Source: Pseudoduganella plicata
Lineage (GTDB): Bacteria > Pseudomonadota > Gammaproteobacteria > Burkholderiales > Burkholderiaceae_D
DNA length: 64,000 nt
Reading direction: 5' to 3'
Assembly (NCBI RefSeq): GCF_004421005.1
Contig: NZ_CP038026.1
Coordinates: 1,240,001 to 1,304,000 of the forward strand
The notes beneath the pieces are model-generated. The model saw only the letters and a program-made list of their open reading frames with translations, was not told the DNA's origin and made no database searches. Made by a program: the position numbers and the translations under genes. Below, piece after piece: positions 42,421 through 51,195 of this stretch (its first letter is position 1; the number at the start of each line of letters is the position of its first letter).

Positions 42421-43536
42421 TCATGGATGGTGGTACGACAATCTGGTCGGGAATGGCGGCAGGCCCTGCCGGCCACCCGTTTTGAAGGCCTTCAGCTGCA
42501 GCACGTAGTGCAGCACCTGCGAGACGGCCTGGTACAGCTGCACGGGGATCTGCTGGTTGACCTGGGCCGTGTTGTAGATGGCGCGCGCCAGCGGCGGCAA
42601 CGTCAGCACTTCGATCTTGTGCTCGTGCGCGATGGACTTGATGTACAGCGCCAGTTCGTCGACGCCCTTGGCCACAACGAACGGCGCCTCGGCGCGCTTG
42701 TCGTCGTACTTCAGCGCCACGGCATAGTGTTCCGGGTTGACGACGACGACGTCCGCCGTCGGCACGGTTTTCCGCGCGCTGCGCTGGGCCATGGCGCGCT
42801 GCAGCTGGCGGATGCGGCCCTTTACTTCCGGCCGCCCTTCGCTGCTCTTGTGCTCGTCCTTGACGTCCTGCTTCGTCATGCGCTGGCCTTTGGCGAAGAA
42901 GAACGCCTGTGCCGGCACGTCGATGAGCGCGAACAGGATGAAGATCGACACCATCGCCATCAGGCCGTCCGCCATCAGGCCGGCGCCCTTCAGCATGGCC
43001 TCGGACAGCGGCAGCGACTGCAGCCGCGTGTAGTCGTCCAGGGTGGAACGGGCCAGGTGGATCAGCACGGCGATCAGGACGCCGGCCTTGCCGATCGAGA
43101 GCACCAGCTCGAACAGGTGCTTGCCCGAAAAGAGCCGGCCGATATTGGCGATGGGGCTCATGCGCGAGAACTTCGGCTGCAGGTTCTTGGCGCTGACGAC
43201 GAACCCGCCCGGCAGCGCGGACGACAGCACGATGCAGAACGGCACGACGAACAGCGGCGCCACCATCTTCACCAGCAGCATGGCCGCTTCGTAGAAGACG
43301 TCGGACATGGCGTTGCCCAGTGCGTCGCCGGCGTCGAGCTGCACGAAGCTCTGCCCGAAGATGGCGCGGAAGTGGTCCAGATACGAGGGCATCAGATAGA
43401 TGAACAGCTTCAGGCTGACGAGGATGCCGACGGCCGTCGCCAGGTCCTTGGAGCGGGCCACCTGCCCTTCCTCGCGCGCCTTCTTCAGCTTCTGCTGTGA
43501 CGCCTTCTCGCTCTTGTCGCCGCTCGATTCAGCCAT
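42421..43536 (-). CDS. flhB: Flagellar export switch protein FlhB
   Basis: 371 residues from ATG 43536 (MAESSGDKSE), overlapping the fliR stop by 8 bp. Four membrane segments lie between about 30 and 215, followed by the cytoplasmic switch domain. The autocleavage site, usually NPTH, reads VVNPEHYAVAL near residue 265, with Glu for Thr. The N and P needed for peptide-bond cleavage are kept. FlhB works with FliK to switch export from hook to filament subunits. Confidence 0.93.
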   Translation of the reverse strand: MAESSGDKSEKASQQKLKKAREEGQVARSKDLATAVGILVSLKLFIYLMPSYLDHFRAIFGQSFVQLDAGDALGNAMSDVFYEAAMLLVKMVAPLFVVPFCIVLSSALPGGFVVSAKNLQPKFSRMSPIANIGRLFSGKHLFELVLSIGKAGVLIAVLIHLARSTLDDYTRLQSLPLSEAMLKGAGLMADGLMAMVSIFILFALIDVPAQAFFFAKGQRMTKQDVKDEHKSSEGRPEVKGRIRQLQRAMAQRSARKTVPTADVVVVNPEHYAVALKYDDKRAEAPFVVAKGVDELALYIKSIAHEHKIEVLTLPPLARAIYNTAQVNQQIPVQLYQAVSQVLHYVLQLKAFKTGGRQGLPPFPTRLSYHHP

Positions 43537-44383
43537 GGGCCTTCTCCTGTGGGACCAGCGCAAAGGTATGACGGCCCGGCGCGGCCAGCGCCGTTGTACG
43601 GTTGCCCGGCGCGGCCTGCATCTGCAGCCGGATCATCTCCAGCACCTGGCCGGACATGCGCGTGTAATGGTCGGGCACGAAGCGCACCACCTGGCCCAGC
43701 ATCAACAGGCCGAAGAACGTGATGACGGAAAAGCCCAGCGAGAACAGGTTCAGCGACGGCGCCACGCGATTGAGGAAACCGAAACCGACCTGCACGACAA
43801 CGGTGGCGAAGACGATGGGGATGGCCAGCAGCATGGCCGCCGAGAAGATCCATGCCACGTTCCACGCCACCGTCTGCAGCAGCAGCGGCCCGAAGCCGCT
43901 GCCCAGCGGCCAGGCGCGGAAGCTGGCGCCGATCACGCCGGTGATCACAAGGTGGCCGTCGATGGCGAAGAAGACGATGATCGCCAGCATCATCAGCAGT
44001 TGCGAGACGACGTCGGACGACTGCCCGTTCAGCGGGTCGTTCATGGCCGCCATCGAAAAGCCGACCTGCGACGAGACGATGAAGCCCAATATATTGATGA
44101 CGGACATGGCAAAGTGGAACGCCAGCCCCAGCACGAAGCCGATGATGGCCTGCTCCGCCGTGGCGACGGCCGCAGCCACCGAGAACGGATCGATGACGAC
44201 CATTTCCCGACCCGTGACGGGCAGCATCAGCACGGCGATGACGAGCGATGCCAGCACGCGGATCGGCACCGGCACCATCGCCTCGCCCAGCACGGGCGCC
44301 GCCGACAGCAATGCCATCGCGCGCACGAACGGCCACCACAAGGCGTTCAGCAGCGGAAAGAGATTGGCGAGGACCTGTTCCAC
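43529..44383 (-). CDS. fliR: Flagellar export protein FliR
   Basis: 284 residues with the FliR/SctT pattern: NALWWPFVRAMALLSAAPV at the N-terminus, FVLGLAFHFAMSVINILGFIVSSQVG near 95-120 and SLGFSVITFFGLLMLG near 210. With FliP and FliQ it forms the helical export gate in the membrane. It starts 13 bp after fliQ. The C-terminal 40 residues (PGNRTTALAAPGRHTFALVPQEK) form a longer cytoplasmic tail than usual. Confidence 0.92.
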   Translation of the reverse strand: MEQVLANLFPLLNALWWPFVRAMALLSAAPVLGEAMVPVPIRVLASLVIAVLMLPVTGREMVVIDPFSVAAAVATAEQAIIGFVLGLAFHFAMSVINILGFIVSSQVGFSMAAMNDPLNGQSSDVVSQLLMMLAIIVFFAIDGHLVITGVIGASFRAWPLGSGFGPLLLQTVAWNVAWIFSAAMLLAIPIVFATVVVQVGFGFLNRVAPSLNLFSLGFSVITFFGLLMLGQVVRFVPDHYTRMSGQVLEMIRLQMQAAPGNRTTALAAPGRHTFALVPQEKAHG

Positions 44384-44396
44384 GTTCTCGTTCTGG

Positions 44397-44669
44397 TCAG
44401 CCTACCAGGGTGGCTGCGCGCGTAAAGATGGACACGCAATAGTCCATCAGATAGCCGGCCATCCAGCGGCCGGTAAGGATGATGGCGAACAGCGTGACCA
44501 GGAGGCGCGGCAGAAACGACAGCGTCTGCTCGTTGATCTGCGTGGCGGCCTGGAACAGCGCCACCACCAGACCCATGATCAGCCCGGGGATGACCAGCAC
44601 CAGCACGAGCACCATGACGATGTGCAGGGCCTCGACAACCAGATCGACGGCGACTTCGGGTGTCAGCAT
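44397..44669 (-). CDS. fliQ: Flagellar export protein FliQ
   Basis: 90 residues, two membrane hairpins (ALHIVMVLVLVLVIPGLIMGL and LPRLLVTLFAIILTGRWM; key features only) separated by the conserved FQAATQINEQTLSFLP loop. The length equals the family norm. It lies 15 bp after fliP and 13 bp before fliR. Confidence 0.95.
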   Translation of the reverse strand: MLTPEVAVDLVVEALHIVMVLVLVLVIPGLIMGLVVALFQAATQINEQTLSFLPRLLVTLFAIILTGRWMAGYLMDYCVSIFTRAATLVG

Positions 44670-44684
44670 AGCCGGTCCGCTCCG

Positions 44685-45521
44685 CTAGAACGCCTGGATG
44701 CTGGTGACCAGCGTGTTGACGGTCAACGTCCAGCCATCGACCAGCACGAACAGCAGCAGCTTGAACGGCAGCGATATCACCAGCGGCGACAGCATCATCA
44801 TGCCCATCGCCATCAGGACCGACGACACCACAAGGTCGATGATGAGGAACGGAATGAACAGCATGCAGCCGATCTGGAACGCCGTCTTCAGTTCCGACAG
44901 CACGAACGAGGCCAGCTTGACGGGGAAGCTGTGATTCATCGGCACGGTCACGTTGGCCTCGCCGGCCAGCGTGGCGATCTGCTTGAGCGCCGCCTTGCTG
45001 GTCTGCGCCAGCATGAAGCGCGAGACCGGCTGCTCGGCGATGCGCAGCGCCTCGGTCAGGCCGATGCGGTCCTGGTCGTAGGGAACGAACGCGTCGCGCC
45101 AGACCTGGTCGCCGATGGGCTTCATGACGAGGATCGTCAGGATCAGGGCGATGCCGGTGATGATACGGTTCGGCAGACCCTGCTGCAGGCCCAGCGCCGA
45201 GCGCAGCAGCGACAGCACAATGACGAAGCGGGTAAAGCTCGTCATCATCATGGCCATGGCCGGCAGCAGGCCCAGCAGCGTCATGACGACGAGAATCTGC
45301 ATCTTCACCGACAGGTCGGTGGCGGCGCCCGGCACGACCCCGGCCAGCAGGTCCGGCGCGTTGCCTGGCGCAGGCGCGGCGGCCTGAGCCCAGCCGAGGC
45401 CTGGCAGCGCCAGGGTCAGCGCAAGGAAAAGAAGTACAAGTGGAAACAACCGTGGCAATCTCGTCAAGACACCCCAAAAGCAAAAGGCCGGCGCAAGGGG
45501 CCGGCCAGCATTGCAAAGCAC
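44685..45521 (-). CDS. fliP: Flagellar export protein FliP
   Basis: Up to 278 residues. A signal peptide (LFPLVLLFLALTLALPGLGWA) precedes the core with MTLLGLLPAMAMMMTSFTRF, RSALGLQQGLPNRIITGIAL and MMMLSPLVISLPFKLLLFVL, all standard. The longest frame begins at GTG 45521, but the first 20 codons contain a terminator-like hairpin (45486-45506). The true start may be one of the in-frame TTG codons just before the signal peptide (about 45470-45450). No fliO gene separates it from fliN. Confidence 0.92.
   Translation of the reverse strand: MLCNAGRPLAPAFCFWGVLTRLPRLFPLVLLFLALTLALPGLGWAQAAAPAPGNAPDLLAGVVPGAATDLSVKMQILVVMTLLGLLPAMAMMMTSFTRFVIVLSLLRSALGLQQGLPNRIITGIALILTILVMKPIGDQVWRDAFVPYDQDRIGLTEALRIAEQPVSRFMLAQTSKAALKQIATLAGEANVTVPMNHSFPVKLASFVLSELKTAFQIGCMLFIPFLIIDLVVSSVLMAMGMMMLSPLVISLPFKLLLFVLVDGWTLTVNTLVTSIQAF
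45474..45506 (-). terminator. Terminator/attenuator-like hairpin between fliN and fliP
   Basis: On the minus strand GGCCGGC and GCCGGCC pair around a 7-nt loop and are followed by TTTTGCTTTT. It lies about 20 nt after the fliN stop, in front of the likely FliP signal peptide. It may reduce transcription of the export-gate genes relative to fliMN. Confidence 0.5.
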
Positions 45522-45525
45522 GTCG

Positions 45526-45903
45526 TCATGACGTCATCATGTCGAGATTGAGTCCGTCCAGGTCGATCACCTTCAGCCCGTAGTTCTCGCCCGCCACCAC
45601 CACTTCGGCGCGGCCGATGGCAGTGCCGTTGACCTTGATGACCAGGGGCTCGCCCGCCAGCACATCCAGTTCGACGACGCTGTCGGGACCGATGCTCATC
45701 AGGTCCTGCAGCGAAATGCGGGCCGATCCGACTTCCAGGGTCAGGGTGACGGGAATCTTGCGCATCATTTGCGGCAGATCGCGCCGCGGCGCCGGCTGTA
45801 CGGGGACATCGGCGAGATCGCCGGCCACGGGGTCGAGTATCATCTCGTCCGTCACGTCCTCGAGCATCGCGTCGCTGGTGCCGTTTGGGTTCACATTCAT
45901 CAT
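45526..45903 (-). CDS. fliN: Flagellar motor switch protein FliN
   Basis: 125 residues from ATG 45903 (a further in-frame ATG is at 45921). The C-terminal SpoA domain is clear: IPVTLTLEVGSARISLQDL, SVVELDVLAGEPL, VNGTAIGRAEVV and YGLKVIDLD. The acidic N-terminal 45 residues are variable. FliN forms the lower C-ring with FliM and docks FliH for export. The start overlaps the end of fliM. Confidence 0.93.
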   Translation of the reverse strand: MMNVNPNGTSDAMLEDVTDEMILDPVAGDLADVPVQPAPRRDLPQMMRKIPVTLTLEVGSARISLQDLMSIGPDSVVELDVLAGEPLVIKVNGTAIGRAEVVVAGENYGLKVIDLDGLNLDMMTS

Positions 45904-45904
45904 A

Positions 45905-46753
45905 TTATTCGACGTCTTCAAAAGATGTTAGGCACAGTTTTCCCTTGTGCTCCGTCACCGCGGCCGTAAACAGCCGGGAGTCTTCGAGCATCACGTCGGC
46001 CCTGTGCAGGCTGACCGGAATCACATCGCCGACGCGCAGATCGAACAGCGCCCCCAGCGTGACCTCTTTACTGACCAGCCTGCCGTTCAGCGCCACCTGC
46101 ATGCGCTGTGCCAGCGGACCGGACTGTTTCGACGCTTTCTTGCCGGTATCGCGTTCCGGCGCCACGCCGCGCAGTACGTCCGACATCAGCTTCTTGTCCA
46201 GTGTGAACCAGACCTTGCCTTCCGTCTCGCCCAGGCGCACGTCCACCGTAACGATCCACGTGCCCTTGGGCGGATAGCCACCCTTGGCCGGAACGACTTC
46301 CTGGCTTGCCGCCGGGTCGCCGCCGGGCAGGTTTGCTGCAATCCGTTGTGCCACGACCCCGACCATTTGTTGGCCCAATACAACAGCCAGCCGTTCTTCC
46401 GTCGCCGTCACGCGGACGGCGGCCTCGTCCACGGAGGCCTCGCTGTCCTTACCGCGACCATAACGGTAATTCAGCACCGACAGCAACACCTTACGTTCGA
46501 GGGCGAAGCCCAGCATGCCATCGCCGGCCGCATAGTGCTGCCAGCGTTGCCGCTCCTCGGTGCCGTCCAGCCGTGCGAACACGGCCCCCTGGACGCTCAC
46601 ATTGCCCCAGTAGCGGCGCACGGCGGGCTGGCGCAGCTGCGCAATCATATCCTCGCGCAGCTGCGCGGCGAACTGCGGCAGCCGGTGCACGGGGCGCCCC
46701 AGCAGGCTCGGATCCAGAATCAACGGCTTGGCAGTGGTTTGTAAATTATTCAT
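45905..46753 (-). CDS. fliM: Motor switch protein FliM lacking the CheY-binding N-terminus
   Basis: 282 residues. The C-terminal SpoA domain (PLAQRMQVALNGRLVSKEVTL, FDLRVGDVIPVSL) identifies a FliM/SctQ-type protein. The middle CheC-like domain is weak, and the LSQ-x-E-I-D-A-L-L motif normally at the N-terminus of FliM, which binds CheY-P, is absent; the protein begins NNLQTTAKPLILDPSLLGRP. The length is about 50 residues below polar FliM. It heads the minus-strand operon and is divergent from fliE. It may give a motor not controlled by CheY in the usual way. Confidence 0.82.
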   Translation of the reverse strand: MNNLQTTAKPLILDPSLLGRPVHRLPQFAAQLREDMIAQLRQPAVRRYWGNVSVQGAVFARLDGTEERQRWQHYAAGDGMLGFALERKVLLSVLNYRYGRGKDSEASVDEAAVRVTATEERLAVVLGQQMVGVVAQRIAANLPGGDPAASQEVVPAKGGYPPKGTWIVTVDVRLGETEGKVWFTLDKKLMSDVLRGVAPERDTGKKASKQSGPLAQRMQVALNGRLVSKEVTLGALFDLRVGDVIPVSLHRADVMLEDSRLFTAAVTEHKGKLCLTSFEDVE

Positions 46754-47310
46754 CAGTGTAGTCCATGTGCATACGCCATCTGCATATCACATCGTATCGC
46801 AAAGTATACAAGTGGACGATCCAGGCACCGTAGAATACCTGAAATTCTTGAATATTGCCACGAATCAATAGCATGACGAGTGCTCATCACCTGCACACGA
46901 TTCACAAATTCCCCTTTACAGTGCTGTTGCCTCACGGTAAGCTAATCCCTGTCCTGAGCAACACGCCACGTTCTCTCAACATTACGAGCAAGGCTGGCTA
47001 GTGTTTGATTATTAAGGACATTTGTCACAGTAACAGCGTTTCTGTAAAAGGAAACAATGCAGCGCACTGAATCGACACTGGCACATTATTTCAGCACGAT
47101 TACATTAATCTTGCGGCCCATCCAGATAATCGGATGAATGTTATGTCAGCAGTTTTTCGTTTTTCCAACCGGGCTGCAGCGCTGGCAGCCGGAGGCGGAA
47201 AACAAACCCGCAGTACCCTGAACTGGCGCCATAGCAACCCGTGGCGGGCTCCAGCCCAGGGAAGCACTGTGGTAACGAAGATCAACGTTGCATTGAAAGT
47301 GAGATGGCAA
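46754..47310. promoter_or_regulatory. Divergent fliM/fliE control region
   Basis: 557 bp of AT-richer DNA without a convincing gene. Vibrio-type lateral loci hold the sigma54 activator gene lafK near here, but none is present. No certain promoter could be assigned. The pair TTGTCA (47022) and TGTAAA (47043) with a 15-nt gap is one weak possibility. Confidence 0.4.
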
Positions 47311-47670
47311 ATGGCAAATGATATCGCCGGCATGATCCACGCCGACCTGGCGTCCCTGACCAACGCGGCAAACGAGCTGGCGCAAAACGCTGCCCAGATC
47401 GCCCCGGCCGCGCAGTTCGGCGGCCACGCAAACTTCGCCGGCGGCTCCGCCGGTTCCTTCGCGCAAGCAATGCAGAACGCCATCTCCGGCGTGAATGCGG
47501 CCGACCAGGCCGCCGGTGCAAAAATGGCCGATGTCGACGCCGGCCGCAGCGATGACCTGGTAGGCGCCATGATGGCCAGCCAGGAAGCCAGCCTGTCCTT
47601 CTCGATGCTGATGCAGGTTCGCAACAAAGTGATGGGCGCTGTCGACGAGCTCATCAAGCTGCCGCTGTAA
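47311..47670 (+). CDS. fliE: Flagellar hook-basal body adaptor FliE
   Basis: 119 residues from ATG 47311, preceded by GAAAGTGAG; the open frame extends further upstream without family similarity. The FliE core is at the C-terminus: FAQAMQNAISGVNAADQAAG, VDAGRSDDLVGAMMASQEASLSF and MQVRNKVMGAVDELIKLPL (short keys of the three helices). It links the MS ring/export gate to the rod. It is first in the plus-strand operon fliEFGHIJ. Confidence 0.93.
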   Translation: MANDIAGMIHADLASLTNAANELAQNAAQIAPAAQFGGHANFAGGSAGSFAQAMQNAISGVNAADQAAGAKMADVDAGRSDDLVGAMMASQEASLSFSMLMQVRNKVMGAVDELIKLPL

Positions 47671-47721
47671 TTCCGCCGCATCGACGGCTGTATCCATTCT
47701 GTTCCAAGCGAAAGTTCCGAC

Positions 47722-49473
47722 GTGATCAACACTGTTAAGTCCGCCTTCGGGCGCTGGCGTGGTACCTCCAATGGCATGCCGGGTGTCCCGCCTGCCCTGC
47801 TGAAAAACCTGTATCCGATGCTGCTGCTGGCCATCGGCGTGACGGCACTCGTCCTGATGTTCCTGTGGAAGGACCAGGCCGGCTACAAGCCTGTCTTCGG
47901 CGCCCGCGAGAAAGTCGCCGCGGCCGACATGATGTCCGTGCTCGAGGCCGAGCAGATTCCTTACCGCGTCCACCCGGACAGCGGCCAGGTGCTGGTACCG
48001 GAAGACCAGCTGGGCAAGGTGCGCATGCTGCTGGCGTCGAAAGGCGTCACCGCGCAGCTGCCGGCCGGGCTGGAGCTGATGGACAAGAACGATCCGCTGG
48101 GCGTGTCGCAATTCGTGCAGGACGTGCGCTTCCGCCGCGGCCTGGAAGGCGAACTGGCCCAGTCGATCATGACGCTGGACGCGATCGCCTCGGCGCGCGT
48201 GCACCTGTCGATCGCCAAGTCGACGTCGTTCGTGTCGTCGGACGGCGACAAGTCGTCGGCCGCCGTCGTCATCGGCGTCAAGCCGGGCCGCACGCTGTCG
48301 CCCGAATCGATCGCCGCCGTCGTCAACATGGTCTCGGGCAGCGTTGCCAGCCTGTCGCCGGCACGCGTCAGCCTGGTGGACCAGGCCGGCAACCTGCTGT
48401 CGTCGCACGTGGACCTGACGGACGGCTTCGATGCCACGTCGTCGGGCAACGAAGCGCAGAAGCGCATCCAGGATGAGATCAAGGGCAATATCCGTGGCCT
48501 GCTGGGTCCGGTGATGGGCGAAGACAATTTCAAGGTCAGCGTCACGGCTTCCGTCGATAACGACAAGGTCGAGGAAACGGTCGAGAAGTACGGCGAAACG
48601 CCGAAAGTCACCAGCGAAGCCACCCGCGAAGAGCAGGACCGCAACCGCATGGCGATGGGCGTGCCGGGCACGCTGTCGAACCGCCCGCCGGCCGCCGAAC
48701 CGGCCGCCCCTGCCGCCGACGGCGCCGCCGCCCCTGGCGCGCCGGGCCAGATGCCGGACGGTTCGGCACGCAAGAATGCAACCACGCGCCAGTATGCCTA
48801 CGACCGCAGTATCGTACAGACCAAGCGGGCCCGTGGCCGCCTGGAGCACCAGAACGTTGCCGTCGTGCTGGCACAGTCCGCCGCCATGAACCCGAAGACG
48901 GGCTGGTCGGCTGCCGAGCTGGCGAACATCGACAAGGTGCTGCGTAACGGCCTGGGCATCAACGCCGAGCGTGGCGACACGCTGATGGTGACGGCCATGA
49001 ACTTCCCGCCGAAAGCGGCACCGCAGCAGTGGTGGGAAGAACGCGACAACATCGTCGACATGAGCGGCTGGGCCAGCTACGCGATCGCCACGATCCTGGG
49101 TTACTTCCTGATCCTGCGTCCGCTGATGAAGCTGCTGACGAACCGCATGACGCCAGCCTTGCCGGTACCGCTGGGCCTGGACACCCGCAGCGGCGCCGAC
49201 CGCCGCGCCGATGCCGCGACGGCCCTGCCCGTCAACGCGGACGCCGTGGCCGGCACCCCGGCCGCACTGGCCGGCGCGACGGACGTGCCTGCCGTCGAGA
49301 TGAGCGGCAAGGCCGGCATGCCGGTGGTGCCGCTGCTGGAAAACTACGATCTGCCGCCTGCCGGCTCCCCGGTCGACGTGATGGTCGATCACCTGAAGGT
49401 TCTGGCCGAAAAAGAGCCGGAACGTGTTGCAGAAGTCGTCAAACAGTGGATGCAGAAAAATGGCCGAGCTTAA
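47722..49473 (+). CDS. fliF: Flagellar MS-ring protein FliF
   Basis: 583 residues. Two membrane segments (about 30-52 and 450-475) flank the periplasmic ring-building domains (KVAAADMMSVLEAEQIPYR; GVSQFVQDVRFRRGLEGELAQSI; RVHLSIAKST as short keys). A Pro/Ala-rich insertion near 315-345 is typical. The C-terminal cytoplasmic helix (VDHLKVLAEKEPERVAEVVKQWM) is the FliG-binding site. It overlaps fliG by 14 bp. Confidence 0.96.
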   Translation: MINTVKSAFGRWRGTSNGMPGVPPALLKNLYPMLLLAIGVTALVLMFLWKDQAGYKPVFGAREKVAAADMMSVLEAEQIPYRVHPDSGQVLVPEDQLGKVRMLLASKGVTAQLPAGLELMDKNDPLGVSQFVQDVRFRRGLEGELAQSIMTLDAIASARVHLSIAKSTSFVSSDGDKSSAAVVIGVKPGRTLSPESIAAVVNMVSGSVASLSPARVSLVDQAGNLLSSHVDLTDGFDATSSGNEAQKRIQDEIKGNIRGLLGPVMGEDNFKVSVTASVDNDKVEETVEKYGETPKVTSEATREEQDRNRMAMGVPGTLSNRPPAAEPAAPAADGAAAPGAPGQMPDGSARKNATTRQYAYDRSIVQTKRARGRLEHQNVAVVLAQSAAMNPKTGWSAAELANIDKVLRNGLGINAERGDTLMVTAMNFPPKAAPQQWWEERDNIVDMSGWASYAIATILGYFLILRPLMKLLTNRMTPALPVPLGLDTRSGADRRADAATALPVNADAVAGTPAALAGATDVPAVEMSGKAGMPVVPLLENYDLPPAGSPVDVMVDHLKVLAEKEPERVAEVVKQWMQKNGRA

Positions 49474-50500
49474 TTCCGTGAACAACCTGAACGATCTGCC
49501 TGTCGAAGGCGCCAACCTGACTCCCGTCGAACAGGCCGCCATCGTGCTGCTGTCGATCGGCGAGGAGCAGGCCGCCGCCGTGCTGCGCTGCCTGTCGCGC
49601 GAGGAGCTGCTGGAAGTCACGCAAGTCATGTCGCGCATGAGCGGCATCAAGGTCGAGGCCGTCAAGACGGCGATCCAGACGTTTTTCGACGACTACCGCG
49701 AACAGTCCGGCGTGCACGGCGCGTCGCGCTCCTACCTGAAGCGCTCGCTGGACCTGGCGCTGGGCGGCGACATCGCCAACACGGTGCTCAACAGCATCTA
49801 CGGCGACGAGCTGCGGCCGAAGATGGCGCGCTTGCAATGGGCCTCGCCGAAATGGCTGGCCGACTACATCGCCAACGAGCACGTGCGCATGCAGGCCGTC
49901 TTCCTGGCCTTCCTGCCGCCCACGCTGGCCGGCCAGATCATCGACGGCCTGCCGATGGAAGGTCGCGATCTTGTTCTGCTGAGCCTGGCCCGCCTGGACG
50001 AGATCGACCGGGACCTGCTGGCCGAACTGGACGAGCTGGTCGACCGCTGCCTGGCATCGTTCGACATGCAAAGCACCAGCATCGAAGGCGTCAAGCAGGT
50101 GGCCGAGATCCTGAACCGCCTGCCGGGCAACCGCGCCCAGGTCGTCGAACTGCTGCGCGCCCATGATCCTTCGATCGTGGAACAGATCGAGCTGTCGATG
50201 TACGACTTCCTGATCCTGTCCACGCAGACCGAAGCCGTGCTCTCGCGCATCATCGAGGAAGTACCGCTGGAACAGTGGGCGGTCGCGCTGAAGGGTGCGG
50301 AGCAGTCGATCCGCGACGCCGTGCTGAGAACGATGCCGAAGCGCCAGGCGCAGGCATTCGAAGACATGATGCGCCGCGCCGGCCCCGTGCCGATGTCGCG
50401 TATCGAAGCGAGCCGGCAGGAAATCATGGCGACTGTCAAGGCGCTGGCCGATTCCGGCGAAGTCGAAGTGCAGCTGTTTGCCGAGACGGTGGTCGAATGA
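49460..50500 (+). CDS. fliG: Flagellar motor switch protein FliG
   Basis: 346 residues from ATG 49460 (MAELNSVNN). The N-terminal domain (LTPVEQAAIVLLSIGEEQAA) binds FliF. The middle domain carries the ARM-like helices. The C-terminal torque domain contains charged residues around SRIIEEVPLEQWAVALKGAEQSIRDAVLRTMPKRQAQAFEDMM (key positions about 270-310) that face the stator. Length and order are normal. It overlaps fliF and, as ATGA, fliH. Confidence 0.95.
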   Translation: MAELNSVNNLNDLPVEGANLTPVEQAAIVLLSIGEEQAAAVLRCLSREELLEVTQVMSRMSGIKVEAVKTAIQTFFDDYREQSGVHGASRSYLKRSLDLALGGDIANTVLNSIYGDELRPKMARLQWASPKWLADYIANEHVRMQAVFLAFLPPTLAGQIIDGLPMEGRDLVLLSLARLDEIDRDLLAELDELVDRCLASFDMQSTSIEGVKQVAEILNRLPGNRAQVVELLRAHDPSIVEQIELSMYDFLILSTQTEAVLSRIIEEVPLEQWAVALKGAEQSIRDAVLRTMPKRQAQAFEDMMRRAGPVPMSRIEASRQEIMATVKALADSGEVEVQLFAETVVE

Positions 50501-51195
50501 AGCAGTTCCGCCCTTATCGCTTCCCGCCGCTGTCGCACCACACGCCGCCCGCCGGGCAGCGTGGCGGCAACACCGGCACGGTCGACGCCGCCGAATGGCA
50601 GGCGTCGATCAGCGAAGGCTACGAGCAGGGGCAGCGCGACGGCTATGAAGTGGGTCTGCAGCGCGGCCAGGAGGACGGTTTCGAGTCCGGCCGCCAGCAG
50701 GGCATGGCCGAGGGTCGTGAAGAAGGCAGGCAGGAAACGCTGGTCGGCTTCGACCAGCTGGCCCGCCCCGTCGACGCGATGCTCAAGAGCCTGAAGAAAC
50801 TGCGCACGGATTACCGCGCCGCGCAGCGCAAGGAAGTGGTGGACCTGGTGGCCAAGGTGGCCCGTTCCGTCATCCGCGCCGAACTTGCGTTGCAGCCGGT
50901 ACAGATCATGGCCCTCGTCGACGAGACGCTGGCCTCGATGCCCCCGACGCGCGAGGAAATCGACGTCTTCCTGAATCCGGAAGAACTGAAGCGGGTCACG
51001 GAACTGGACCCGAAGCGGGCCAAGCGCTGGAACCTGATCGCCGATGCGCGACTGGAACCGGGCGAGTGCCGCATCCGCGCCGGCGACAGCGAAGTGGACG
51101 CCGGTTGCACCCAGCGCCTGGCTGCCGTGATGGAGCAGGTGGACAAGCAATTGCAGGCCGCCGACGGCGGCGATGAAGAAGAGTTCGACGAATGA
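50497..51195 (+). CDS. fliH: Flagellar export ATPase regulator FliH
   Basis: 232 residues from ATG 50497, overlapping the fliG stop. The N-terminal half has the typical G-x3-G repeat helix (EGYEQGQRDGYEVGLQRG, QEDGFESGRQQGMAEGREEG). The C-terminal half (VDLVAKVARSVIRAELALQP) is the FliI-binding domain. It tethers FliI to FliN and the gate. Confidence 0.92.
   Translation: MKQFRPYRFPPLSHHTPPAGQRGGNTGTVDAAEWQASISEGYEQGQRDGYEVGLQRGQEDGFESGRQQGMAEGREEGRQETLVGFDQLARPVDAMLKSLKKLRTDYRAAQRKEVVDLVAKVARSVIRAELALQPVQIMALVDETLASMPPTREEIDVFLNPEELKRVTELDPKRAKRWNLIADARLEPGECRIRAGDSEVDAGCTQRLAAVMEQVDKQLQAADGGDEEEFDE

Noticed and set aside
47079..47095. TGGCAC element as a sigma54 promoter for fliE
   Set aside because: The -12 part reads TTCA instead of TTGC and the GG-to-GC spacing is wrong by two bases.
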